The position numbers and the translations under genes were made by a program. Shown piece by piece: positions 31,485-39,016 of a DNA stretch of 64,000 nucleotides; position 1 is the first letter of the stretch; each line of letters opens with the position of its first letter. The stretch is from Collinsella tanakaei (GTDB lineage Bacteria > Actinomycetota > Coriobacteriia > Coriobacteriales > Coriobacteriaceae). The DNA is taken from the NCBI RefSeq assembly GCF_021531055.1, contig NZ_JADYTL010000002.1:124001-188000 (forward strand), given 5' to 3'. Under the pieces are notes generated by a model. That model made no database searches. It saw only the letters and a program-made list of their open reading frames with translations, and had not been told where the DNA came from.

Positions 31485-32171
31485 TTACGGCGCGATCTTG
31501 TATCCCACACCCCACACCGTCTCGATGAACACCTGATCCGAATCGATAGCGGCGAGCTTGGTGCGCAGGTGGCGGATGTGGACCATCACGGAGTTGGAAC
31601 TCGGCGCCAGGTACTTCTCGCCCCATACCGCCTCGTATAGCTTGCGCGTCGCCACCGGACGGCCCTGCGCCCGCAGCAGCAACGCCAGCATATCGAACTC
31701 CTTGGGCGTGAGTGAAAGCCGCACGTCGTGCAAGCGCGCGACATGCGCGGATACATCGACCTCGATGCCGCGGCACGCAAGCAGCTGCGACGGCACGCCG
31801 CCCTCCCGCGCATACGAGGCGCGACGCAGACACGACCGTACGCGCGCCGCGAGCTCGCGCGGCATGAACGGCTTGACCACGTAGTCGTCGGCTCCCGTCA
31901 TAAGGCCGGCAACCTTATCGGCTTCCTCGTCTTTCGCGGATAGGAAGATGATGGGGACGCGCGAGACGGCTCGGACGCGCGAGCACAGCTCGAACCCGTC
32001 CATACCGGGCATCATGATATCCAGCACCAAAAGATCGAATGACCGCTCCCGAAACAGCGACCACGCCTCGTCGCCCGCATACGCCTCGACGATCTCCACG
32101 TCATCGGCGCGAAGCGTATCGGCGACAAGCCGCGCGATGACGGGATCGTCGTCCACGACCAATATGTTCAT
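31485..32171 (-). CDS. VanR-like OmpR-family response regulator
   Basis: A 228-residue two-domain regulator. The receiver has the acidic pair in MNILVVDDDPVIARLV, the phospho-acceptor in LLVLDIMMPGMDGFE (about Asp51), and the conserved Lys in GADDYVVKPF. The C-terminal winged helix has LTPKEFDMLALLL, VATRKLYEAVWGEKY and VMVHIRHLRTKL, the OmpR/PhoB DNA-reading block. ATG 32171 follows AAGGA; an ATG six codons earlier has GGGGG and cannot be excluded. The gene is followed by its kinase, forming a vanRS-type operon divergent from vanY. Confidence 0.9.
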   Translation of the reverse strand: MNILVVDDDPVIARLVADTLRADDVEIVEAYAGDEAWSLFRERSFDLLVLDIMMPGMDGFELCSRVRAVSRVPIIFLSAKDEEADKVAGLMTGADDYVVKPFMPRELAARVRSCLRRASYAREGGVPSQLLACRGIEVDVSAHVARLHDVRLSLTPKEFDMLALLLRAQGRPVATRKLYEAVWGEKYLAPSSNSVMVHIRHLRTKLAAIDSDQVFIETVWGVGYKIAP

Positions 32172-32240
32172 GCGTCCTTCGGTTCCCATGCCCCCATTGT
32201 AACGTTCCACCGATGCGGGCCCCATACGTCGCTCAAGAGA

Positions 32241-32298
32241 TAAGGATTCGATAAGGTTCCGCACGAAACGGTAAGGAATCGACATGGGACGCATAAGG
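32241..32298. promoter_or_regulatory. Helically phased TAAGG direct repeats between vanR and vanY
   Basis: TAAGG occurs at 32241, 32252, 32272 and 32294, in contexts TAAGGATTCG, TAAGGTTCCG, TAAGGAATCG and TAAGGCGCG. Spacings are 11, 20 and 22 bp, so all sit on about the same face of the helix. OmpR-family regulators bind such ~11-bp direct repeats, so these are candidate VanR-type sites controlling one or both divergent genes. Confidence 0.55.
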
Positions 32299-32386
32299 CG
32301 CGATGCCCATACGGTGATTCGTATGAAGCCGATCGGCTTCACCCCTCAAGGCGCAGGGGCCCAGCCGCCAAACGGGAGCTCCCAGC

Positions 32387-33103
32387 ATGAACGCATCACC
32401 GCATACAGCCCGACGCAGCCAGCACGCCTCGACTCAGCGGGGCGGACGCACCGTTCCCGCAATCGCACGGCTGCTCGTCGTGGCGGCAGCGATCCTCTGT
32501 CTTGCCACGCTCTGGCTCCTTCACCGCGCGATCACGACACCCGAAACCGTCGACCTTGCCGCCACCGAATGGAACCTCGTCTTGGTGAACAAGGATCACG
32601 CGCTCCCCTTCGGCTTCTCAGTCGACACCGTGGAGATGCCCGGCGGTGAGCGCGTCGATGCACGGATAGCCGACAGCCTGAGCGCCCTGCTCGAAGACGC
32701 CGAGACGGCGGGCTTCCATCCCTTCATCCGATCCGGTTTCCGGACGCGCGAACAGCAGGAGGAGATCTTGGACCAGCGTATCGAGGAATACGAAGCGGAA
32801 GGGTATCCCTCATCCGCCGCGCGCGGGGAGGCCCTTTCGTGGGTGGCGGAGCCGGGAACGAGCGAACACGAACTCGGGCTCGCCGTGGACATCAACGACG
32901 CGTACGGTGACGATGGGCTCTACGATTGGCTGCGGGATAACGCCCCTGCCTACGGCTTCATCCAACGCTACCCACCGGACAAAAGCGACATCACGCACAT
33001 CTCGCACGAACCATGGCACTACCGCTACGTGGGCACGAAAGCCGCTGCCATCATCTACCGGAACAACCTCACCCTGGAAGAATACCTGGCACAAACCCCA
33101 TAG
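32387..33103 (+). CDS. vanY: VanY-type D-alanyl-D-alanine carboxypeptidase
   Basis: A 238-residue membrane-anchored peptidase of family M15B. A single N-terminal membrane helix (AIARLLVVAAAILCLATLWLL, about residues 25-45) places the domain outside the cell. Zinc-site motifs are intact: SEHELGLAVDIND (the SxHxxGxAxD pattern, about residues 164-176) and EPWHYRYVG with the third ligand His. The FIRSGFRTREQQEEI segment is typical. VanY removes the terminal D-Ala from cell-wall stem peptides. It is divergent from the VanRS-like operon across a region with phased repeats, so VanR control is likely. A role in ordinary wall maturation is as likely as glycopeptide response. Confidence 0.9.
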   Translation: MNASPHTARRSQHASTQRGGRTVPAIARLLVVAAAILCLATLWLLHRAITTPETVDLAATEWNLVLVNKDHALPFGFSVDTVEMPGGERVDARIADSLSALLEDAETAGFHPFIRSGFRTREQQEEILDQRIEEYEAEGYPSSAARGEALSWVAEPGTSEHELGLAVDINDAYGDDGLYDWLRDNAPAYGFIQRYPPDKSDITHISHEPWHYRYVGTKAAAIIYRNNLTLEEYLAQTP

Positions 33104-33204
33104 CAGGCGCCGACACCGCATCGGCAACGTTTTTCAGATACAGCGCCCCTGAGGTCACCGCCTCGCGAATCCGCAAAACGGGAGAAGCCATCTGAACATG
33201 ACGG

Positions 33205-33372
33205 GGCCCTCCTTCCTTATCGTCCTGAACGATCCCGCAGCAAAGCGAGGACCAGCGAGGGATGATAAGGGAGGAGGGCCGAAACATGCGGGATGCCCGA
33301 TATCCGTACCCCCTAAGCGATCTCCCGCAGCGAAACGAGGACTGAGCGAAAGGGATGCGGATACCGGGCACC
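33205..33372. other. Two tandem hairpins with a shared internal motif (possible structured RNA)
   Basis: Hairpin one pairs 33205-33221 (GGCCCTCCTTCCTTATC) with 33264-33280, with one mismatch. Hairpin two pairs 33292-33306 with 33358-33372 less perfectly. Both enclose a similar ~28-31-nt insert beginning CCCGCAGC, with CGAGGAC then AGCGA (33234-33261 and 33324-33354). No ORF is plausible here. It occupies the convergent gap between vanY and folD, so it may act as a bidirectional terminator or be a mobile repeat or RNA. Confidence 0.5.
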
Positions 33373-33384
33373 CTGCCAAGCGCG

Positions 33385-34242
33385 CTACAACCCGTTTTGC
33401 AGCTTCGCGGCCAAGACCACGTTGCTCATCAACATGGCGCGCGTCATGGGGCCCACGCCACCGGGCACCGGCGTGATGGCTCCGGCGACGGGCTCGGCCG
33501 AGGCGAAGTCGACGTCACCGCAAAGCTTGCCGGCATCGTCGCGATCCATGCCCACGTCGATGACCGTGGCGCCCGGCTTGATCCACGTCCCCTTGACCAT
33601 CTTGGGCACGCCGCAGGCAGCGACCAAGATGTCCGCACTCTGGCAGATGCGGGCGAGCTCATGCGGATCGGTGCGGGAATGCGCCACCGAGATCGTCGCA
33701 TGCCGTGCGAGCAGCATGAGCGACATCGGCTTGCCCACGATCGAGGAACGCCCGACGATGACGGCGTTCTTGCCCGCCGGATCGATCCCGTACTCGTCGA
33801 GCATCTCCATAATGCCCGCCGGCGTGCAGGGACGAAGCCCGGGCAGGTCGCGCACGAGACGCCCCATGTTCATGGGATGGAACCCGTCGACATCCTTATC
33901 GGGATCGATCGCGGCGACGACCGCCTCGGTGCCCAGATGCGCGGGCAGCGGCATCTGGACGAGGATGCCCGCGACCTCGGAATCGGCGTTCAGGCGCTCG
34001 ACCAGCGCCATGAGTTCTTCCTGCGTCGTCTCGGCAGGCAGCTTGTAATCGTACGAACGGATGCCGCACTGCTCGCAATCGCGTAGCTTGGAGCGCACGT
34101 AGGTGGCCGAAGCCTGATCGTCGCCCACCAGCACCACGGCAAGGCCGCAGGCAATACCACGCCCGGCGAGCTGGGCGACCTCGACCGCCGCGCGCTCGCG
34201 CACCTTGGCCGCAAGCGTCTTACCATCGATTATCGTCGCCAT
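33385..34242 (-). CDS. folD: Bifunctional methylene-THF dehydrogenase / methenyl-THF cyclohydrolase
   Basis: A 285-residue FolD, interconverting methylene-, methenyl- and formyl-tetrahydrofolate in the cytosol. Motifs are standard: [23 protein letters not shown] with the catalytic lysine (Tyr-x3-Lys), [21 protein letters not shown], the NADP-binding [17 protein letters not shown], and the closing [18 protein letters not shown] 34242 follows AAAGGA. It is upstream-adjacent in map order to fhs on the same strand but separated by ~640 bp of non-coding DNA, so the two are related in pathway but not one operon. Confidence 0.96.
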   Translation of the reverse strand: MATIIDGKTLAAKVRERAAVEVAQLAGRGIACGLAVVLVGDDQASATYVRSKLRDCEQCGIRSYDYKLPAETTQEELMALVERLNADSEVAGILVQMPLPAHLGTEAVVAAIDPDKDVDGFHPMNMGRLVRDLPGLRPCTPAGIMEMLDEYGIDPAGKNAVIVGRSSIVGKPMSLMLLARHATISVAHSRTDPHELARICQSADILVAACGVPKMVKGTWIKPGATVIDVGMDRDDAGKLCGDVDFASAEPVAGAITPVPGGVGPMTRAMLMSNVVLAAKLQNGL

Positions 34243-34535
34243 GCACATGTCCTTTCGCCGGTATTCGAAGTGAACCCTTAGCCTACTACGAAACGCACCG
34301 CGCCGCCGCCCCGAGGACAAATGGATACAAAGCACGAAACCGAACGTGCCCGCAAACCGCAAACTCCAGGGATTTCGTCTCCCCCATCGTATCCCCAGCA
34401 AAACACCGAAGTGTCATCTTTCCAGCACGATAGGATGTGACGTCACGTTGCCGATGTCGCGCTCCGAGATCTCCCTTCCAATCGTCGGTCCGACACCTCG
34501 CGGTCGGCGGATCCTCTATGCCATCTTGTTAAAAA

Positions 34536-34662
34536 TGCAGTTTTCAGGGGTTTGGATTCGAGAGCCCCCTATGGATGTACACGGTATTTTGTTTTTGCAC
34601 TATTTTTCGCTACTGTTCTCATTTGGGCAAAAATCTGGAGAGCAAAACCCCCGAAAAGTGCA
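34536..34662. repeat. Imperfect inverted repeat in a long AT-rich intergenic region
   Basis: The 34243-34826 stretch has no convincing gene and its 34340-34820 part is more AT-rich than the surroundings. Arms at 34536-34553 (TGCAGTTTTCAGGGGTTT) and 34645-34662 match in 16 of 18 positions when reverse-complemented. A perfect palindrome GTGACGTCAC lies at 34437-34446. The loop holds T-rich tracts (TGCACTATTTTTCGC). Nothing identifies it; it may be a mobile-element relic or a folD promoter/leader region. Confidence 0.45.
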
Positions 34663-34826
34663 AATTCAGCAAGATGGCCCAGCGAGTCGGCAAGGGAAAA
34701 CCTCCACAGCGCAAACGCATGCCACGGCCACGCACTGCAACCATACGGAAACCCGTGCCCATGACCGTGCTAAGAACGGACGACGATCGAGCGAAACCCC
34801 TCAAACCCGAATCCTGCACAGCAAAA

Positions 34827-34858
34827 GCGGCCCGGACGGAAGGATCCGTTCGGGCCGC
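34827..34858 (-). terminator. Rho-independent terminator of fhs
   Basis: A 14-bp stem (GCGGCCCGAACGGA on the minus strand) with a 4-base loop and one G-T pair is followed on the minus strand by TTTTGCTG. It begins 28 bases after the fhs stop codon. Confidence 0.8.
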
Positions 34859-34886
34859 GATCGAATCAAACCGTTGAAGCAGCGGT

Positions 34887-36554
34887 TTAGAACAGGCCGG
34901 AGATCACGCCGTTATCGTCGACGTCGATGTTCTCGGCCGCCGGGACCTTAGGCAGGCCGGGCATCGTGAGGACCTGACCGGTGAGCGCCACCACGAAGTG
35001 CGCGCCAGCGGACACCTTGAGCTCGCGCACCGTGATGCGGAAGCCCGTCGGCGCACCGAGGACCTTGTCCTGGTCGGTGAAGGAGTACTGGGTCTTGGCG
35101 ATGCAGACCGGCAGGTTGCCGAAGCCGTCCGCGCGGAGCTGCGCGAGCTGCTTTTTGGCAGCCGGGGTGAAGTCGACGCCGTCGGCACGGTAGACCTTCG
35201 TCGCCACGGCTTCGATGGCCTCGGCGATATCGGTTCCGTCCTCGTAGGAGAAACGGAAGTCGTTGGGCTCGTTCACGAGGCGCATGACCTCTTCGGCGAG
35301 CTCGAGCGCACCCTCGCCGCCCTTCGCCCACACCTCGGAGAGCTTGACGTTGACGCCGAGCTTCTTGCACTCGTCCTCGATGAGGGCGAGCTCGGCCTCG
35401 GTATCGGACGGGAAGCGGTTGATGGCGACCACGCAGGGCAGGCCGTACACGCTCTGGATGTTGTCGACATGACGGAGCAGGTTGGGCAGACCGGCGCGCA
35501 GGGCATCGAGGTTCTCGTCGTTGAGGTCGGCCTTCGCCACGCCGCCGTTGTACTTGAGGGCACGCGCGGTGGCGACGATGACGACGGCATCGGGCTTAAG
35601 CCCGGTCATGCGGCACTTGATGTCGAGGAACTTCTCGGCACCCAGGTCGGCGCCGAACCCGGCCTCGGTGATCGCGATATCGCCGAAGCGCATGGCCATG
35701 CGCGTGGCCATGATGGAGTTGCAGCCATGGGCGATGTTAGCGAACGGACCGCCGTGCACGAAGGCGGGCGTGTGCTCGAGCGTCTGCACCAAATTGGGCT
35801 TCAACGCATCCTTGAGCAGTGCCGCCATGGCGCCCTGGGCCTTGAGTTCGGAAGCGCGGACGGGACGGCCGTCGTAGGTGTAGCCGACGACGATCTCGCC
35901 CAAGCGGGTCTTGAGGTCGGAGATGGAAGTGGACAGGCACAGGATCGCCATGATCTCGGACGCGACGGTGATGTCGAAGCCGTCCTCGCGGGGCACGCCC
36001 TGCGCGCGGCCGCCCAGACCATCGACGATGTGGCGCAGCTGGCGATCGTTCATATCGACCGCGCGCTTCCACGTGATGCGCTTGGGGTCGATCCCCAAGG
36101 CGTTACCCTGCTGGATATGGTTGTCGAGCATCGCGGCAAGCAGGTTGTTGGCCGCTCCGATGGCATGGAAGTCTCCGGTGAAATGAAGGTTGATGTCCTC
36201 CATCGGGATGACCTGGGCCCAACCGCCACCCGCGGCACCGCCCTTGACGCCGAACACGGGACCGAGGGAGGGTTCACGCAGCGCGACCGCGCTCTTGACG
36301 CCGCGACGGCGCAGGCCGTCGGCGAGACCGATGGTGGTCGTGGTCTTGCCCTCGCCGGCAGGCGTCGGGTTGATGGCGGTCACCAGCACGAGCTTTGCCG
36401 TATGGTCGGTCTTCTCGTTGAGCAGCGAGTAGTCGACCTTCGCCTTATCGAATCCGTACGGGATCAGATGCTTCTCGTCCACACCCGCCTCGCGAGCGAC
36501 CTCGAGAATCGGCAAGGGCTCGACGGAATGGGCGATCTCGATGTCCGACAACAT
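34887..36554 (-). CDS. fhs: Formate--tetrahydrofolate ligase
   Basis: A 555-residue Fhs that couples formate to tetrahydrofolate using ATP, feeding one-carbon units to FolD. The P-loop is [20 protein letters not shown] (about residues 65-84). Other typical blocks are [73 protein letters not shown], and the closing [19 protein letters not shown]. Length is normal. Start 36554 follows AGGGAGGT. In an anaerobe this enzyme can serve formate assimilation, purine supply or acetogenesis; no other Wood-Ljungdahl genes are in the window. Confidence 0.97.
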   Translation of the reverse strand: MLSDIEIAHSVEPLPILEVAREAGVDEKHLIPYGFDKAKVDYSLLNEKTDHTAKLVLVTAINPTPAGEGKTTTTIGLADGLRRRGVKSAVALREPSLGPVFGVKGGAAGGGWAQVIPMEDINLHFTGDFHAIGAANNLLAAMLDNHIQQGNALGIDPKRITWKRAVDMNDRQLRHIVDGLGGRAQGVPREDGFDITVASEIMAILCLSTSISDLKTRLGEIVVGYTYDGRPVRASELKAQGAMAALLKDALKPNLVQTLEHTPAFVHGGPFANIAHGCNSIMATRMAMRFGDIAITEAGFGADLGAEKFLDIKCRMTGLKPDAVVIVATARALKYNGGVAKADLNDENLDALRAGLPNLLRHVDNIQSVYGLPCVVAINRFPSDTEAELALIEDECKKLGVNVKLSEVWAKGGEGALELAEEVMRLVNEPNDFRFSYEDGTDIAEAIEAVATKVYRADGVDFTPAAKKQLAQLRADGFGNLPVCIAKTQYSFTDQDKVLGAPTGFRITVRELKVSAGAHFVVALTGQVLTMPGLPKVPAAENIDVDDNGVISGLF

Positions 36555-36607
36555 GGTGTACCTCCCTGAAGCACGTTGCAAAACCAACCTACAGCATACA
36601 ACGAACA

Positions 36608-36643
36608 CGACCGGTTGCGGGCAACCTCGCCCGCAACCGGTCG
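36608..36643 (-). terminator. Terminator hairpin after ruvB
   Basis: A perfect 15-bp stem (CGACCGGTTGCGGGC and complement) with a 6-base loop lies 22 bases past the ruvB stop. On the minus strand it is followed by TGTTCGTTG, a weak T-rich tail. It also insulates ruvB from the fhs promoter. Confidence 0.75.
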
Positions 36644-36665
36644 AAAACGCCATGGGGAGCCGTCG

Positions 36666-37751
36666 TCACCCCTCAGCGGGAGGCTCGACACCCAGATGCT
36701 CGAACGCCACGGAGGTGGCGATGCGACCCTGCGGCGTGCGCACGATCAGGCCGCGCTGCAACAGATACGGTTCGTACACATCCTCGAGGGTGTTCGGATC
36801 CTCGCCGACCGCGCTCGCGAGCGTGGTGAGGCCGACGGGACGACCGCGAAACGTCTTGACGAGCGTTTCGAGGATACGGATGTCCATCCAGTCGAGGCCG
36901 AGCTCGTCGATCTCGAAGAACTCGAGCGCCTCGCGCGTGATCGGCTCGTCGATCGGCCCGCTGCCACGCACCTGCGCATAGTCGCGCACGCGCTTGAGCA
37001 GGCGGTTGGCCAGGCGCGGCGTACCGCGCGAGCGGGAGGCGATCTCACGCGCGGAGTCGCGGTCGATCTGCACGCCCAGAATCGTCGCCGAGCGGATCAC
37101 GATCTCGGCGAGGTCCTCGATGGAATAGTAGTCGAGGCGGAACGAGATGCCGAAGCGGTCGCGCAGAGGACCCGTCAGCATGCCGGAGCGCGTCGTCGCG
37201 CCCACGAGCGTGAAGCGCGGGATATCGAGACGGATCGAACGCGCCGCCGGTCCCTTGCCGATCACGATATCGAGGGCGAAATCCTCCATCGCCGGATAGA
37301 GGATCTCCTCGACCGAGCGGTTCAGACGATGGATCTCGTCGATGAACAGGACATCGCCCGGTTGAAGGTTGGTAAGGATCGCCGCGAGGTCGCCCGTGCG
37401 CGCGATCGCCGGACCGGAGGTCGTCTTGATCTGCGCACCCATCTCGTTGGCGACGACCGTGGCGAGCGTCGTCTTGCCCAGACCGGGAGGTCCCGAGAAG
37501 ATCACGTGGTCCAGACACTCCCCGCGGCTCTGCGCCGCCTCGATGAGGATGCGCAGGCTCTGCCGGATATGGTCCTGACCACAGTAGTCGTCCAGACGCT
37601 GGGGGCGCAAGGTGCGCTCGACGTCCAGATCCTCCGACGTCAGGTCGCCGGTGACGAAGCGGCCGGTCTCGCGACCCGACGTCGCCGGTGTCCGACGCGA
37701 CGACGCGGCGTCCGCCCACAGGTCGACCGATTCATCTGCTTCCCACATCAT
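36666..37751 (-). CDS. ruvB: Holliday junction branch-migration ATPase RuvB
   Basis: A 361-residue AAA+ motor that drives branch migration with RuvA. Walker A is [11 protein letters not shown], Walker B is [10 protein letters not shown], and sensor 1 is LVGATTRSG. The arginine finger lies in GPLRDRFGI, and the C-terminal winged helix carries [29 protein letters not shown]. The first ~40 residues ([18 protein letters not shown]...) extend beyond E. coli RuvB and look disordered. ATG 37751 overlaps the ruvA stop by four bases. It is last in ruvC-ruvA-ruvB. Confidence 0.97.
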   Translation of the reverse strand: MMWEADESVDLWADAASSRRTPATSGRETGRFVTGDLTSEDLDVERTLRPQRLDDYCGQDHIRQSLRILIEAAQSRGECLDHVIFSGPPGLGKTTLATVVANEMGAQIKTTSGPAIARTGDLAAILTNLQPGDVLFIDEIHRLNRSVEEILYPAMEDFALDIVIGKGPAARSIRLDIPRFTLVGATTRSGMLTGPLRDRFGISFRLDYYSIEDLAEIVIRSATILGVQIDRDSAREIASRSRGTPRLANRLLKRVRDYAQVRGSGPIDEPITREALEFFEIDELGLDWMDIRILETLVKTFRGRPVGLTTLASAVGEDPNTLEDVYEPYLLQRGLIVRTPQGRIATSVAFEHLGVEPPAEG

Positions 37752-38368
37752 GCATCCATTCCGAGACGTTTCAGCGCGGCGCCCAGCAGCTCCTCGACGC
37801 GCATGCCGACACCATCATAGCCGTCGAGCGCGAGCTCGGCCTCCTGGGGACTGAAGCCCATCGAAAGCAACGCGGCGCGGGCGTCATCGAGCGAGGAGGG
37901 CTCGGGCGCGCCGGCGAGCGGCAGCTGGCCCGCAGCGGGGATATCGGCCGAGAGCAGCCCGTGGTCTTTGGCGAACACGCTTTTGAGCTCGAGGATGAGA
38001 CGCTGGGCGGTCTTTTTTCCCACGCCGGGCACCTTCGCCATCCCCTTGGCGTCCTCCGCCATCACCACGGTATAGAGCTGCGGAACCGAGAAGGTCGTGA
38101 GCACCGCGAGCGCCAGACGCGGACCCACGCCCGAGACGGCGACGAGGCGGTCGAACATGGTCCGCTCGTCCCTGGTCGCAAACCCGAACAGCGTCATGGC
38201 GTCCTCGCGCACCTGCAGCCTGCAAAACAGCCTGCAGTCCTCGCCGAGCGCGGGCAGCGAGGCCGCCGTCGCGCCCGAGATGCCGAGTTCGAACCCGACG
38301 CCGCCGACATCGAGCACCGCCACGCTCGGCGTCGCCTCGACCAGCGTTCCGTGGAGCAAGGTGATCAT
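37748..38368 (-). CDS. ruvA: Holliday junction DNA-binding protein RuvA
   Basis: A 206-residue RuvA with an N-terminal OB fold ([28 protein letters not shown]), paired helix-hairpin-helix motifs ([14 protein letters not shown] and [19 protein letters not shown]), a flexible linker and a C-terminal RuvB-contacting domain ([21 protein letters not shown]). It forms a tetramer that holds the four-way junction. The ATG overlaps the ruvC stop as ATGA, so translation is coupled. Confidence 0.96.
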   Translation of the reverse strand: MITLLHGTLVEATPSVAVLDVGGVGFELGISGATAASLPALGEDCRLFCRLQVREDAMTLFGFATRDERTMFDRLVAVSGVGPRLALAVLTTFSVPQLYTVVMAEDAKGMAKVPGVGKKTAQRLILELKSVFAKDHGLLSADIPAAGQLPLAGAPEPSSLDDARAALLSMGFSPQEAELALDGYDGVGMRVEELLGAALKRLGMDA

Positions 38369-38889
38369 GAGTAGCCGTTCCCCCTCTTTTGGACATAGGT
38401 TCCGCCGCTCAGCACACCCGTCCTGCGCAGATGGGCATGGCAGACCGCGCACGCCAGCGCGTCGGCGGCGTGGTCGGGGCGCGGGTCGTGATCGAGATGC
38501 AGCAGGTTGCGAACCATGAAGATGACCTGTCCCTTATCCGCGGCGCCGGTGCCGACCACCGCCTGCTTGATCTGCATGGGGGTGTACTCGCCCACCTCGA
38601 CGCCGGCAAGCGACACGGCGACGAGCGCCGCACCGCGGGCATGCGCGGTCGGGATGGCCGAGCGCGCATTCGCGCCGAAGTAGATGCTCTCGATGGCGGC
38701 CTCCTGCGGTCGATAGCGCTCGACCACGGCGGTCAGATCGTCTGCGATGTGACGCAGGCGAACGGGCAGATCGCTTCCGGCGGAGGTCTGGATGCAGCCG
38801 TAGGCGCGACAGCGGACCTCGCCCGCCCGCTCCTCTATGATGCCCCAGCCGGTATTCGCGAGCCCCGGGTCGATACCCAAGATGACCAC
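38365..38889 (-). CDS. ruvC: Holliday junction resolvase RuvC
   Basis: A 174-residue endonuclease that resolves recombination junctions. Acidic active-site residues are in VILGIDPGLANTGWG (Asp), AAIESIYFGANARSAI (Glu) and PDHAADALACAVCH (two Asp). GTG 38889 is chosen because AAGGAGGT lies seven bases upstream; the ATG at 38910 would put that site inside the coding region. It is first of ruvCAB, behind a promoter overlapped by a LexA-like box, so DNA-damage induction is expected. Confidence 0.95.
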   Translation of the reverse strand: MVILGIDPGLANTGWGIIEERAGEVRCRAYGCIQTSAGSDLPVRLRHIADDLTAVVERYRPQEAAIESIYFGANARSAIPTAHARGAALVAVSLAGVEVGEYTPMQIKQAVVGTGAADKGQVIFMVRNLLHLDHDPRPDHAADALACAVCHAHLRRTGVLSGGTYVQKRGNGYS

Positions 38890-38913
38890 CCGTTCACCTC
38901 CTTGCGTCATGTG

Positions 38914-38956
38914 CGAACATTTGTTCTACTATACCAAGGAAGCCGGTCGCCCGCAA
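38914..38956 (-). promoter_or_regulatory. ruvCAB promoter with overlapping LexA (SOS) box
   Basis: On the minus strand TTGCGG (38956-38951), a 17-bp spacer and TATAGT (38933-38928) make a good sigma-70-type promoter. Directly downstream is AGAACAAATGTTCG (38927-38914), whose GAAC-N4-GTTC core matches the LexA box of Gram-positive bacteria. It lies 25 bp before the ruvC start codon. SOS control is inferred from this match. Confidence 0.78.
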
Positions 38957-39016
38957 GCCCGCGGCGGACATCCGCATATCGCCATAACGAGCCCCGTCCG
39001 ACTCGAGACCGACGCC

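Noticed and set aside
30260-33103. A vancomycin-resistance gene cluster
   Set aside because: Only VanR, VanS and VanY homologues are present. The ligase and vanH/vanX-type genes that define resistance are absent from the flanks.
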